A DNA stretch of 64,000 nucleotides. Origin: Nematostella vectensis (lineage: Eukaryota; Cnidaria; Anthozoa; Actiniaria; Edwardsiidae). Position 1 is the first letter of the stretch; each line of letters starts with the position of its first letter. The notes under the pieces were generated by a model. It made no database searches. It saw nothing but the letters and a program-made list of their open reading frames with translations, and was not told the DNA's origin. The stretch is from assembly GCF_932526225.1 (NCBI RefSeq), contig NC_064041.1, positions 11,018,813 through 11,082,812 of the forward strand, read 5' to 3'. Made by a program: the position numbers and the translations under genes. Positions 9,801-18,229 of the stretch are shown piece after piece.

Positions 9801-11069
9801 AGCTGAGGGAAGACAGAAGGATTAGCTCGAGGCTAGCCTGGTTTCATGCGTGTGCGTTGAGGTGATGGGTGTGAAGAAATTTTTGAATGGAGTAGGCAAT
9901 AATTTTGAGTAAAATTTGAACATGAATTGACAGTTGAGATATGATATAATATCTTGGAATTTAAGGATTTGTGAACACAGACGACGGACGGCAACCACAG
10001 TAACGGCAACATAAATTATCGTAATTATCTTTACATCAGTTGCACCCTTTATGGAATAGAGAAAACCTCTAGTCCCAAGTATCCTAGTCCCAAGTGTCTT
10101 ACCCTGGTGTCTGATGGGTTTCCTGTGGTTTGGTAAGAGTTTTTACGTCACAGGAAACTGTCGACCAAGTCCATAACGCTGCCTCGATCACAGGAAACCC
10201 GGTAAGAATGCCTGGGACTTAGCTGAATTACCTGCTTTTTCTGTTTAGATGTACCGCAAGGAGGCACCATGGCCGTCAGCTCAACAGGAACTGGCCACCA
10301 TCAACGCGTACAAGGTACAATGTTTTAATTACTCTGTGTTTATGCATGGCGAGGAAGCCTAAAGAAACTAATAAGCTTATTGATATTTGGCTTCTTCGTC
10401 TAGGGGTGTGAATATTTGAAATTAAAAACAAAACAAAACGAACCAATAAGGCCTGGTAAGCAGCGAGCTTGTCTATTTATGACTAGGTATTATTTTAGCA
10501 GATTTCTTAAAAGTTCGGAGAATAAGAAATGATCTTAAAACACGATATAAGCCAAGAACACGTTGTTATAAAACAGTACTTAATTAAACAATCAAGTAGC
10601 AGCATGCTAAGTGCTAGCTTACGGTAGCCTCTGACTCGCGAACAATATAGATAGCTAAGTGCATGGCTGAATTTTCGTTTGTGAAGAATTGCCAGACTTT
10701 CATTATTCGCGTTCTTACAAAGTGTCGATGGGGCATCACCTCGCACAAACACACTTAGTTATTTCGTTATATATTCTTTAAATTTGTCTTCAGACGCCCA
10801 CAGACAAGCTTAAATGTGTTCAGCGGTGCTGCTTCACAATCATGAATCTTCTCAACATGGCATGTGCGTCCGATCAGTGTGAGCCCGCAGGTGCCGACGA
10901 CTTCGTGCCAGCGTTAGTCCTCGTTGTAATAAAAGCCAACCCTCCCAGTCTCCTCTCCACTATTCAATACGTCAGTAATTTCTATGGTCAGCGGTTGTCT
11001 GGCGAGGAGGCCTGGAGCTGGATGCAGTTTTGTGCAGCAGTTGAATATACAAAGACGATAAGAATATAA
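603..11069 (+). CDS. GAPVD1: GAPVD1 (GAPex-5)-like Rab5 exchange factor, 3' nine exons
   Basis: Nine exons (603-831, 1405-1545, 2111-2245, 7278-7404, 8366-8432, 8706-8820, 8894-8966, 10249-10314, 10794-11069) join with consistent GT-AG borders and phases into one reading frame that stops at 11,067-11,069. The product matches the C-terminal half of GAPVD1 as I know the family: a helical region with LAEAINLQNRSLAAQLHET and RARMPYLAYLTRSRQALLG, then the VPS9 domain with GRIYSFAFYPNGD, EAPWPSAQQEL, and GADDFVPALVLVVIKANPP. VPS9 domains load GTP on Rab5-class GTPases at early endosomes. The N-terminal RasGAP domain would lie upstream of the window. The last residues are short and end soon after the VPS9 fold. 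Gene-level identification is from remembered family sequence, not a search. Confidence 0.88.
845..1080 (+). repeat. TAGCCGATGGAAATGGATGC interspersed family, copy 1
   Basis: About 235 bp: CACCCACTCCTTTGTTATCT, AAATACAGCGGTTTATTC, TAGCCGATGGAAATGGATGC, then CATAAAATGGCGGCGTGATT. Other copies: 1590-1760, 37,060-37,140, 44,885-45,085, 46,535-46,800, 59,775-59,990 and (reverse) about 38,700-38,800. Confidence 0.8.
1405..1545 (+). CDS. GAPVD1: GAPVD1 exon (helical region)
   Basis: Bounded by TAG at 1402-1404 and GTGCGT after 1545. It reads TPFSSDTSELMTFLHVQLAE then AINLQNRSLAAQLHETIRSV, strongly reminiscent of the GAPVD1 region before VPS9. Phase fits both neighbours. Confidence 0.85.
2111..2245 (+). 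CDS. GAPVD1: GAPVD1 exon (helical region)
   Basis: Bounded by CAG at 2108-2110 and GTAAGG after 2245. It reads TTVLTSIEEDYRARMPYLAY then LTRSRQALLGTHAHLERLLD. This is the last exon before the LINE insertion. Confidence 0.87.
2491..3294 (+). CDS. LINE ORF1 protein (coiled coil, L1-ORF1p/transposase_22-like)
   Basis: The frame is open from 2449, but I place the start at the ATG at 2491 (MALTREVLEELLDKKLAPL). The earlier Met would add an unrelated hydrophobic leader. Residues about 10-80 are a heptad-rich coiled coil (LDFLNEKYDIILKKVSDQEV). A fold resembling the L1 ORF1p RNA-recognition and C-terminal domains follows, with QYGRRECLEIRGIP, SHRIKP and PSIIVKFTSRDKRDETYKAR. Such proteins trimerise and coat the element RNA as a nucleic-acid chaperone. 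The tail is rich in Ser and Thr. It ends 85 bp before ORF2. Confidence 0.8.
   Translation: MALTREVLEELLDKKLAPLQASLDFLNEKYDIILKKVSDQEVKVKELSKENSRLHSEVGLLRSTLSNQGKWLNDLEQYGRRECLEIRGIPEVKGEDTSQIACQVANLIGVKLSRQDISTSHRIKPKNSTAKFPPSIIVKFTSRDKRDETYKARGRLRELSTHNVPGLDRFKSNSIYLSESLTQRNKALFKSALEDRKQMKYDFIWTANGNIYLRKNERSPSIHVTDESVLINLRSSSFVHEVEGATAMTDTNISSKSDSAASTNTAS
3380..6673 (+). CDS. LINE ORF2 protein: PHD finger, endonuclease, reverse transcriptase
   Basis: 1097 aa, uninterrupted. The N-terminus has a PHD-type zinc finger (CHICSKIIRKNC, CDSCLQWCHFKC; residues about 6-60). The exonuclease-endonuclease-phosphatase fold follows, with LLHCNIRSISKNFDKL near residue 150, LIALSETWHS, GVIYRHPNSS, FSGDINLNLL and the catalytic histidine region DHSATLIDN and LTDHLP. 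The reverse transcriptase has NFRPISLLS, FGFRANHSTEHALL, FLDFSKAFDTVDH, GVPQGSVLGPLLF and the catalytic FADD near residue 825. A C-terminal thumb-like domain has LGVVIDSFLNWKEHI. The enzyme nicks target DNA and primes reverse transcription from it. The order fits CR1-like members of the Jockey superfamily; the exact clade needs a phylogeny. Confidence 0.93.
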   Translation: MTRVICHICSKIIRKNCRAVECDSCLQWCHFKCSKLLLKQFNHLSLTNDLWLCQPCYSEVFPFHNLNNNDLLDLVFNSNTLCHCSPFIDRVRLENLPHLDIVSSLNFPNLSDFDLDINIPSQINSKYYSPHEFHSSYELSNLSDKSLSLLHCNIRSISKNFDKLQDMLSTLNHPFKLIALSETWHSDCREHIANCSLPGFTYISKPTKFSVGGVGLFIAVSFNFILREDLSISNDQQESLWVEIQNNKGSKNILCGVIYRHPNSSLDPFLEHFYKTMDKISKEGKLCLFSGDINLNLLNSDSHQQTGEFLNTLFSYSFQPHILQPTRITDHSATLIDNIFFNSLEHKTCSGNIVYPLTDHLPNFLTIDSININVSKNDFYQRDYSRLDQEALINDFSQIDWSLQFYGMDNVNDIFSCFLAKSNEIINSHVPMKKLSRKEIKFKAKPWISKGIRTSINYKNRLYRKFIKSRNQYHFEKYKIYRNKLNHLIAISKRKYYEKYFNFNKSNIKNIWKGIKEIVVLKPKAHFTPSKIVSSNKVFTNVNEIANEFNYFFANVGRNISNNIPKVNTLFSEFLPTANSNSFLLAPTSTEEIRSIILGIKSGKACGSSSLPITVLKILSSIISRPLEILYNLSFSSGIVPDAFKIARVIPIYKSGSHFDTSNFRPISLLSIFNQLLERLMYNRVIKFLDKYDILYKNQFGFRANHSTEHALLLITDKIQRSIEGGQYSCGIFLDFSKAFDTVDHKILLAKLYSYGIRGIAYEWFVSYLSNRQQFVSIGNVSSAPLPITCGVPQGSVLGPLLFLLYINDFNNCSNLFDFHLFADDANLFCADSSLTSLETKVNTDLYNINRWLCANKLALNISKTNFVIFRPAQKRLASSISLSINNNTIKQKNNIKYLGVVIDSFLNWKEHINQLSKKISRGVGIIAKLRHYVSPTILTQLYYSLIYPFLTYGAIIWGNTYESTIKPLFILQKKAVRIITFSSYIEHTSPIFRKLNILKSPDLIYYLNTIFMYKFNLNLLPTPFDSFFTTVASRHKYNTRLASKSSYCLPLPRTNYGKFNIRFKGASIWNNIKEPTKTMRLPSFKAAIKTSILENY
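7278..7404 (+). CDS. GAPVD1: GAPVD1 exon
   Basis: Bounded by CAG at 7275-7277 and GTAAGC after 7404. It reads NKLICKKCFISNCVTLFLEA then REKEINTFINGF, and joins in phase to the exon before the LINE. A palindromic MITE begins only about 20 bp after the donor. Confidence 0.83.
7428..7644. mobile_element. Palindromic MITE-like element, copy 1
   Basis: Two arms of about 90 bp are near-perfect reverse complements. The left arm (7428-7518) runs from ATCCCGAGTATACAGTCGAT to GCGCCTAGCTGCATATA, and the right arm (7556-7644) mirrors it. A short loop rich in C and G separates them. A diverged relative lies at about 37,800-38,060, so this is a family of fold-back elements, not a local accident. Confidence 0.8.
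8108..8155. repeat. 17-bp-arm hairpin
   Basis: ATAGTCTCCCTCGCAGC at 8108-8124 and its exact reverse complement at 8139-8155 flank a 14-nt loop. It lies in a GAPVD1 intron and probably marks the end or core of a small inverted-repeat element. Confidence 0.75.
8366..8432 (+). CDS. GAPVD1: GAPVD1 exon (start of VPS9 region)
   Basis: Bounded by TAG at 8363-8365 and GTGAGT after 8432. It reads CRFVEQFLEKLYTELDQDEV then WL. The phase continues into the next exon. Confidence 0.8.
8706..8820 (+). CDS. GAPVD1: GAPVD1 exon (VPS9 region)
   Basis: Bounded by TAG at 8703-8705 and GTATGT after 8820. It reads ASDDHREEGYIAIERDIMGR then IYSFAFYPNGDIDVERD. The IYSFAFYPNGD segment is characteristic of GAPVD1 VPS9 regions. 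Confidence 0.88.
8894..8966 (+). CDS. GAPVD1: GAPVD1 exon (VPS9 region)
   Basis: Bounded by CAG at 8891-8893 and GTAACG after 8966. It reads TFTEHVKRLQGIVDINHKAV then RIRK. Confidence 0.85.
9125..9663. repeat. Two tandem-adjacent copies of an inverted-repeat element
   Basis: Copies at about 9125-9310 and 9440-9663 share the order ACCGGAAGTAGA, TTGTGTTTCACGCT, CGCTAGTAGGTT, AAAAACTTTACAAAG, AAAACGTTAAACTTCCGGTT. In the second copy the ends are inverted repeats: GACGGTAAACCGGAAGT against ACTTCCGGTTACCGTC, with outer CGTTTCTG against CAGAAACATG. This is typical of a MITE. No ORF is present. Confidence 0.65.
10249..10314 (+). CDS. GAPVD1: GAPVD1 exon (VPS9 domain)
   Basis: Bounded by TAG at 10,246-10,248 and GTACAA after 10,314. 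It reads MYRKEAPWPSAQQELATINA then YK, a highly conserved VPS9-flanking motif in GAPVD1. Confidence 0.9.
10794..11069 (+). CDS. GAPVD1: GAPVD1 last coding exon (VPS9 domain core)
   Basis: Acceptor CAG at 10,791-10,793; stop TAA at 11,067-11,069. It reads TPTDKLKCVQRCCFTIMNLL, then GADDFVPALVLVVIKANPPS and STIQYVSNFYGQRLSGEEAW. The Asp pair in GADDFVP and the LLSTIQYV helix are VPS9 hallmarks that contact the Rab5-type GTPase. The protein ends a few residues after the fold. Confidence 0.92.
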   Translation, partial: TPTDKLKCVQRCCFTIMNLLNMACASDQCEPAGADDFVPALVLVVIKANPPSLLSTIQYVSNFYGQRLSGEEAWSWMQFCAAVEYTKTIRI

Positions 11070-11535
11070 GAATGGCCTTATGGATATATTAAATGTGTCA
11101 ACTAAATAGAACCTCAAATGTCTCAACTTAATAGAAATAACTCATGTTGGCATCTATGTTATATGCTGTGTTTAGAAAGAGCTCTCAGGCGTAAAGTCAA
11201 TGCCATAGACGAGTCGAAGCTAAGGCTTTGCCCCGATGTAAAAAGAGGGCTATGCGCCAAGGAAACAAGGCCTGTCTGTATTGAGTTAGAGGGGCTGTAA
11301 CTACACAACTGATAGACTGAGCAACGAAATAAGGTTTTAGCAGAAGATATCCTTATTGTCTTATAAAAAAAACAGTAATCAGAAAATGTTTGCTTAAATA
11401 ACAGAAGCCAGAAAACATTTTTATTAGCAATATGGAACACAAAGATAATCGCAGTAATGGCCATTTGAAATTGTTCGTAGAATATGCAATCATTAAAGAC
11501 TTCTTCACTCGATAACAAAGAATAGTGTTTTTGTT

Positions 11536-12185
11536 GACAGTAGTTTCATAGGCCTATGAAAACTCTATGAATTGTTTATAGTTGTGTGAAAACCCTATGA
11601 ATTTTTTAATGGCCTTATGAATACCCTATGATTTTTTTTCATTAACCTATGAGTTTTTAATAGCCCTATGATTTTTACATAGCCCTATTAAACCCCTATG
11701 AATTTTTTTCATAGTCCTGTGAAAACCCTATGATTTTTTTACATAACCCTGTAAAATTGCTATGAATTCTTAACAACCCTGTTAAACCCTATGATTTTTT
11801 TCATAACTCTGTGAAAACCCTATGAGTTTTTTACATAGCCCTGTGAAATTGCTATGAATTCTAAACAACCCTGTGAAAAGCCTATAAATTTTTTAACAGC
11901 CCTATGAATGTGAAAACCCTACGATTTTTTTAATGGCCCTACGAAAACCCTTTGATTTTTTCATAGCCCTGTGAAAACCCTATGATTTTTAATGGCCTTG
12001 TAAAATTGCTATGATTTTTTTTCAGAACCCTGCGAAAACCTTATGAATTTTTTACATAGCCCTGTTAAATTGCTATAAATTTTTAACAACCCTGTGAAAA
12101 CCCTATGAATTTTTAACAGCTCTCTGAATGTGAGACCCCTGTGAATTTTTTAATAGCCCCATGAAAACCCTATAAAAGTTTATTC
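11536..12185. repeat. Degenerate ~30-bp tandem array
   Basis: About 20 diverged copies of a unit like CCCTATGAAAACCCTATGAT followed by a T run, with alternating variants (ATAGCCCTGTGAAATTGCTA). No ORF survives. The array lies just beyond the GAPVD1 3' end. Confidence 0.8.
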
Positions 12186-12477
12186 GGGAGAATATCTGTT
12201 TACATCAAGTGAATTCGCATTACAGAATGAGTTGAAACTGTTGATATCACAGGCAGCCAAAGCTTTATTTTAATCTCACGGTGAACATTGTATGAAAAAA
12301 AAGAAGTTTAAAATAAATCTACTCTCTTTCGCAACGCTCAGGCGATAGAAAATATCTCTAGTTTATATAAAAAATACAACAACAAGTTGAGAGAGGATCA
12401 CACGTGGATCAGCTACGTTTTAAACCACCGGACAGCCTCTATCTGCTGGTGTGCATTCGACATTTGATTAATTAAAA

Positions 12478-12635
12478 AATCCTTAAAAAAGGCGACAATA
12501 ACGCAGATTTATGTTTTTTTTCAGGCCAAGCCTTCAGGTTTATAACCTGAAGAAGGCAGGTATTGTCCTGCCGAAATATTGTTCTAAAAACATAAACCTG
12601 CGTTGTTTGTCGACTTTTTCTTTATTCAAAGGCTA
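12478..12635. mobile_element. Fold-back (MITE-like) element
   Basis: Outer arms AAAAGGCGACAATAACGCAG and CTGCGTTGTTTGTCGACTTT are near reverse complements. The inner segment TTCAGGTTTATAACCTGAA is itself palindromic. Non-coding. Confidence 0.6.
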
Positions 12636-12639
12636 ACGC

Positions 12640-13500
12640 CTTACTATGTATATACAATTCGTTAACAGAGTTTGCTAAATTATACTAACACATGAGTTAA
12701 AACAATTGACCCGGCTGGAAAAACTGACGGTTGTGTGATCTCAAGTGAATTACAATTGAAATGAAACGGTATTTATGTTGTTAGATTACATAACATTACA
12801 TCCCAAAGGGATTACATCACCAACACCCATACCAACAAGCAATTCTTTTATTGAAGAGAAAAATGAAGCTAAGTATTGTGAAGCGTCTTTGGTGTGTTGA
12901 AGAATCCCGATGTAAAAACTGTTCCAACGCTAAGAACAATAGGCACAAATAGAGAGCATGGACTACCTGTGTTTATATCAGGAAGGCCTGAGGACTGAAG
13001 ACGCATTATTTTCAGGTCTATTACAATTTCTCTTCTTTTTGTGTATTTTAAAAGATCTTAGTTTCACTTTTCCACTTTTCATTATACATGTGTGCCAAAT
13101 AAGACGTACTGGGTGTTATAACGTTATTTCTGGGTTTTAACTTAAATATTTGTCACTGCACCATTCCATTGTTTTCATGCGTTGAAGCGCGGGGATTTTC
13201 AGCCGTTACTTTGAGCCCGCAGTACGAGGAGTGTGTGACTGCAGTACAGGGATCCCGCCTGGCGCCTGCAATGTGTTCACCGTGCTTCTAATTGTCAGTG
13301 TTTTCCATTTGATTCCCGAGGGTTAGGGTTAGTAACCATATACAACAGACGGCATTTCCAGATGGTTCTTCGCCCAATTTTCATCTTGAGTGTTTTTAAT
13401 AGAGATGCCAGATCTATACTCGGGACGGGGACATGACCCCTCTCAACTCGTAATTTGTACCAAGCTGAAAAACAAAACCATAAGCGATAAGTGTCTAATG
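12640..13500. other. No recognisable feature
   Basis: Short ORFs only, with no recognisable domains and no consistent splice structure. I see nothing I can name. Confidence 0.5.
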
Positions 13501-13514
13501 TCAGTCGCCATTTT

Positions 13515-13990
13515 GTTACCCTGGTTTATATAGAGGTTTCACTGTTCGATATGTCACTTTTCCCTGGCCTGTGTTCGTTATACGGAGGTTTCATTGTTCG
13601 GTATATCCGTTTTACCTGATCCGTGTCCGTTATAAAGAGGTTTTACTGTTCGTTATATCCGTTTTACCTGATCCGTGTCCATTATAATGAGGTTTTACTG
13701 TTCGGTATATCCTTTTTCCCTGATCCGTGTCCGTTATAAGGAGGTTTCACTGTTCGGTATATCCGTTTTACCTGATCCGTGTCCGTTATAAGGAGGTTTC
13801 AATGTTCGATATATCCGTTTTACCTGATCCGTGTCCATTATAAAGAGGTTTTACTGTTCGGTATATCCGTTTTTCATACGTATCCGTTATATAGAGGTTT
13901 CACTGTTCGGTATATCCTTTTTCCCTGATCCGTGCCGTTATAAGGAGGTTTCACTGTTCGGTATATCCTTTTTTACCTGATCCTTGGTCC
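13515..13990. repeat. ~57-bp minisatellite
   Basis: About eight to nine copies of a unit containing GAGGTTTCACTGTTCGGTAT, ATCCGTTTTACCTGATCC and GTGTCCGTTATAAG. Copies differ by a few substitutions and small indels. Non-coding. Confidence 0.85.
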
Positions 13991-14413
13991 GAGGAGCTGC
14001 GGGTTTCCTTTCGCCGTCTCGAGATGAGCTCGAGTTACTCAATGTACGATTCTGGTCAAGTTTAGAAAAGTCGGTCTTCTTGCTTTTCAGCTATTTGAAT
14101 ACAGAGCGGCATTTAAATTAGCGCAATGGAGTGGATAATTTGCGCTTAATTTAATGACAAAAACATATTAAACGGCACAAGTTTAAAAATAGGTTTAATA
14201 TTACTTATTTTAATGTACTCTAGCAAGGCTTACAATTTTGCTGATTCCAAAAAAGATAAAATAAGTGTCGTACATACAAGGCCGAATCTATATTTTGACC
14301 GAAAGGGGGTTTGAAAAAATTGTTACATTTGGCTTTTTGACCCCCACATACACAAATTCCTATACTGGAATTGAATGCGCAGTAATTAGAGTGTTAAATA
14401 CTTTTCCCTAAGG

Positions 14414-14552
14414 CTAAGTTCAAACATCGTATTATCCATGAGCCGTATTCAACGCAAATGCATGCAAATGAAGATGAAACAATCGACTCGATTTATTTGC
14501 ATTCATTTGCATTGAATACGGCTCATGGATAATACGACGTTTGAACTTAGGC
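14414..14552. mobile_element. Palindromic MITE-like element
   Basis: The arms GGCTAAGTTCAAACATCGTA and TACGACGTTTGAACTTAGGC extend inward through ATTATCCATGAGCCGTATTC and its complement to CATTTGCAT repeats at the centre. Arm length is about 60 bp with few mismatches. Confidence 0.8.
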
Positions 14553-14789
14553 TAAGAGGGTTTAAATCCCCTATACCGTTCCCCGCTACTGTACATTAAG
14601 AGATAACAGAAAGAAGAAAGGGAAAATGCTTGAAACAAACAGATTTGCTAAGATGGCTGTTTGTTAGAACGCAGTGGCTATATGCCCGACAGTCGGGAAA
14701 GGTCCTCAATCGCGTGTTCTAATTTTCCTTCTGTTATCGTTAATTCTAATGGTGAATTTTGAATTATTGCACCGAACTTGGTGCAATAA

Positions 14790-14958
14790 TACTCTGTATT
14801 GTTAACGTTGTCCCTAATAATCTGGTACACGCGTCTATTCCTACACCCTTTGCCCCCCCCCCCCCCCCAGTAAAATTATTTTGTACTCTGTATTGTTAAC
14901 GTTGTCCCTAATAATCTGGTATACGCGTCTATTCCTAAACCCTTCCCCCCCCAGTAAA
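14790..14958. repeat. 93-bp tandem duplication with poly-C
   Basis: ACTCTGTATTGTTAACGTTG and the following TCCCTAATAATCTGGTA occur twice about 93 bp apart. Each copy is followed by a C run and CAGTAAAATT. A longer poly-C tract lies at about 15,156-15,189. Confidence 0.8.
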
Positions 14959-15158
14959 ATTCGAAGATACCCCTCAAAATAAAACGCCTGCACGATCACA
15001 AATTTTACCCAAAAAAATTACCTCAGAAGCCTTTAAAAATACAGTTTCTAAGTGAAAAGCCTATTTTTTTATCGGATACACCTAAAAATACCTGAGGCAC
15101 GATTTTGATCCCTAAAAAAACGACTAGCATCCCGATCAGCTCGACATGGGAACACCCC

Positions 15159-15191
<33 letters not shown>

Positions 15192-15896
15192 GCCCTGTGT
15201 CCTGCCTGCCATTTGTAGAATATAGAACATAAACGTTTTCTACGCGTTGAAGCGAGGCGAAAGCGCGGAACTTTCTATTTGATATCGACATTCACACGAA
15301 GCACACGAGGCATCTATAAGCGACAATTACCCCGATATTACCCCGAGAACGCCACCGGATGTAAGTCATTTCCTCATATATACTTCTATTGGTGATTTGT
15401 TAAGTATCTTTTAAAAGTAGTTAAAATATACATTAATGCATTTGTACGCTTTGATTTTAGCAAAGAAAGGGTAAAAATTTATATGAGAAAAGAGCAACCT
15501 GACTAATTAGAATCATACATTCATCAGGAGGTGTTGGAAATGGTTCGCGTCGTTCGCGACAATGGTTTTGATGCTGTGGAAACCTTTTGTATTCGTGGAA
15601 GTACGTAACTCTAGTCGCGTGACAGGAGTTTCGTGACATAATCTGATTTTAGCTTGGTTGCCGTTATTTAATGATTTCTGTTGTCAATGTACACTATAAA
15701 ATCGTTATTTTGATGGATCCTCCTGAAATGACCGCGGTCGTTACAAAAACATTTCCGGACCGACGACAACTTACTCGAGAGAATCAACAACAAAAAAGTT
15801 GTTTTTCACACTTTTATAGCAATTTGTTGCCAGTTTTCTGCAAGGATGGTGTTTCAATATTTATATTCAGACAGTGAGTTTTATTACATACTTAAA

Positions 15897-16127
15897 AAAG
15901 AAAATATCCATACCCCCCCCCCCCCCCCCCCTCCTATTGAGGGGATTGGAAATTCGGGGGTGGGGGGTTCAAACGCCCAGGAATTTCCAGAGAGGAGGGG
16001 GAGGGGGAGAAATGCCCTTTTTCCTTAACAGTTACTGTATTTTTTTTGCAGGGGTTAGAAATTCCAGAGGGGTGGGGGGTCATACCTCCGACCCCCTCAA
16101 TAGGGGGGGGGGAGGGGGTGGATATTT
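15897..16127. mobile_element. C/G-rich inverted-repeat element
   Basis: GAAAATATCCATACCCCC near 15,899 and GGTGGATATTTTC near 16,115 are reverse complements. Next to them, CTCCTATTGAGGGG and CCCCTCAATAGGGGG also mirror each other. The interior contains repeated GAATTTCCAGAGAGG-like segments. The overlapping ORFs are low-complexity by-products. Confidence 0.6.
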
Positions 16128-17758
16128 TCTGGAACTACACAATATGATTTCCAACTTTGTTCACCTTTCTTCTAAACAGTTGCTCCTGAGAGTTTCGCTG
16201 ATGTTCGTGAAGATTTTGTTCGCAATGACCATTCAGTAAAATCCAGTTCGTATTTCCACAAAATGCTTTTAATCATTCACAAATGCAGAACTTCTAATTG
16301 AAGATATCCTCTAAATTTCTACCAACAATTATGTGAAATAATTTAGTCCCAATTGATCGTCGCTTTCCACTCGAATTGATCGTAGAGATGTTTTTTTTTT
16401 TTCACTTGAATTCTCCACAGACAGTAACTATATTCACTAAAATACTTCTCTTGAATGAAGATACATTATGCAGATAAATTCCTCGAGTGAAATTCCTCAG
16501 TACGGACCTCTCGCGCTCGGTTAATAATATGCTGCTAAATGTGGGCAGTTCTCAATTTGTTAAAATTTCACGGTAAATTTTCAACCTTGTGAGTTCAAAG
16601 TACTTTATATATTTAGAAAGGTCAAGCTAATCTGAATTCTGAAATTCTGATCTGAAATCTGAAAATCGGAATTGAATGTTTTTCCTTGCTTGTTACACAT
16701 AAACACCTTTCCCGATTGTGTTATTGTAGCAGACAAAATTCAAGTGTCCTAAAATAGAGATTTTATGGTGTATACAAGCAAGGAAAAACGTACCGACAAG
16801 ACGATACCGATACCGACAAGAAAGCTCAATTGAGATTCGCTTGCCCATTCCCAACAAATATGGAATACTTTAAGCTCACTAGGTCGACAATTTACTGGGT
16901 TATTTGAATAAATTGAAAACTGTCGGGCATTTAGTCCATTGAGGATCTTACCCGACTGTCGGGTATATAGCCACTTCGTTGTTAGAAACATATAATGAGA
17001 AATTACATTTGTAGACTTTACAGACGGTTTCAATTTTTATTCTACCTAATGAGAATCAAAATGTAATAAAATTTTACCGCTCCCGAGATGCACCGCGCGG
17101 CGAAACACATGTACCTTAGAAGTCGGTGTGTTGACTGACACGGAATAGGCACGTGATCCGGAAGCAGAGTCTACACGCTCACGCCTTTGCCACCACGCCG
17201 TGATCGCTTGTCGTACCTGTGACGTCATCAAGAAAAAAGATGGCGTCATCGGTCAACAGTCAGCGGAATTGGAATATATTCTCACCAGCCTCTTTGTGCT
17301 TAGAAAAGTTTAGGGGGGAGGGGGGGTAAGGAACAACAACATAATAATCATACATTCCATACACGATGAAAAGCCTGGGGAAAATACATGCAGCCCGAAC
17401 CTGACAGGCGGGACGGATACCTGGCTCCCCACTCTGCCAAACGACGCTACCAAGCCTGTCGAATGATAAGCTGAGAGAAAGGGTATATATATATATGATA
17501 ATGGCTAATAATGGACATCCAAAAATAAACTTCAATAATTCCCGATACCAATCATTTCCAATATTGCAAATCCAAATACCCGCAACTCAGACCCCTACTT
17601 ACTCTCAAAACTCAGACCTGAAGAACAGACAAGCCTGGAGTCCCAAAAACTCTCAGCCCGAGCCGGGGTTGCCGGGCCCAGAATTAAATTAATAGAATTT
17701 CCTCGTCCACCGTAGAAATATACTAAAACAAACGATAGAGTAACCAGACACTACCCCG

Positions 17759-17822
17759 AAGCCCAGGTAGCCCGGGTAGCCCGGGTAGCCCAGGTAGCCC
17801 AGGTAGCCCAGGTAGCCCGGGT
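17759..17822. repeat. 9-bp tandem repeat
   Basis: About seven copies of GGTAGCCCA/GGTAGCCCG in a row. Confidence 0.85.
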
Positions 17823-18229
17823 GTGCCCATCAGAGACAGGGCAACTGAGGGGTATGACTCCTCCGTTGCTTAGCAACCAGACAGTGATCCAGCCACCACG
17901 CCAAGAAATAAAGCCAGCTAACAATATATGGCGAGGCCAAACCGTCACCCAACTTATAATTAAACAAAACCATCGCCCTGCATAAAATGAAATTTTAACG
18001 AAAATTAATGGTGACGTCCAAAACCAGTCACCCAACATAAATTTTTTTTTTAACATTTTGTACAATAAAATTATAAGAAAATTAATGGCGAGGTCCCAAA
18101 CCAGTCTGACAACATGAGAATAGCAATGACAAATTGTGCGAGGTCCAAACATCACCCATAGGGGAGGTAAACACTTGAAAACACTGCATGCAACACATGG
18201 TAATAACAAAATTAACACAACTATACATT

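Noticed and set aside
17751-18218. 155-aa minus-strand ORF
   Set aside because: Its hydrophobic Trp-rich sequence comes from AT-rich repeats and ends in the 9-bp GGTAGCCCA array; no supporting features.
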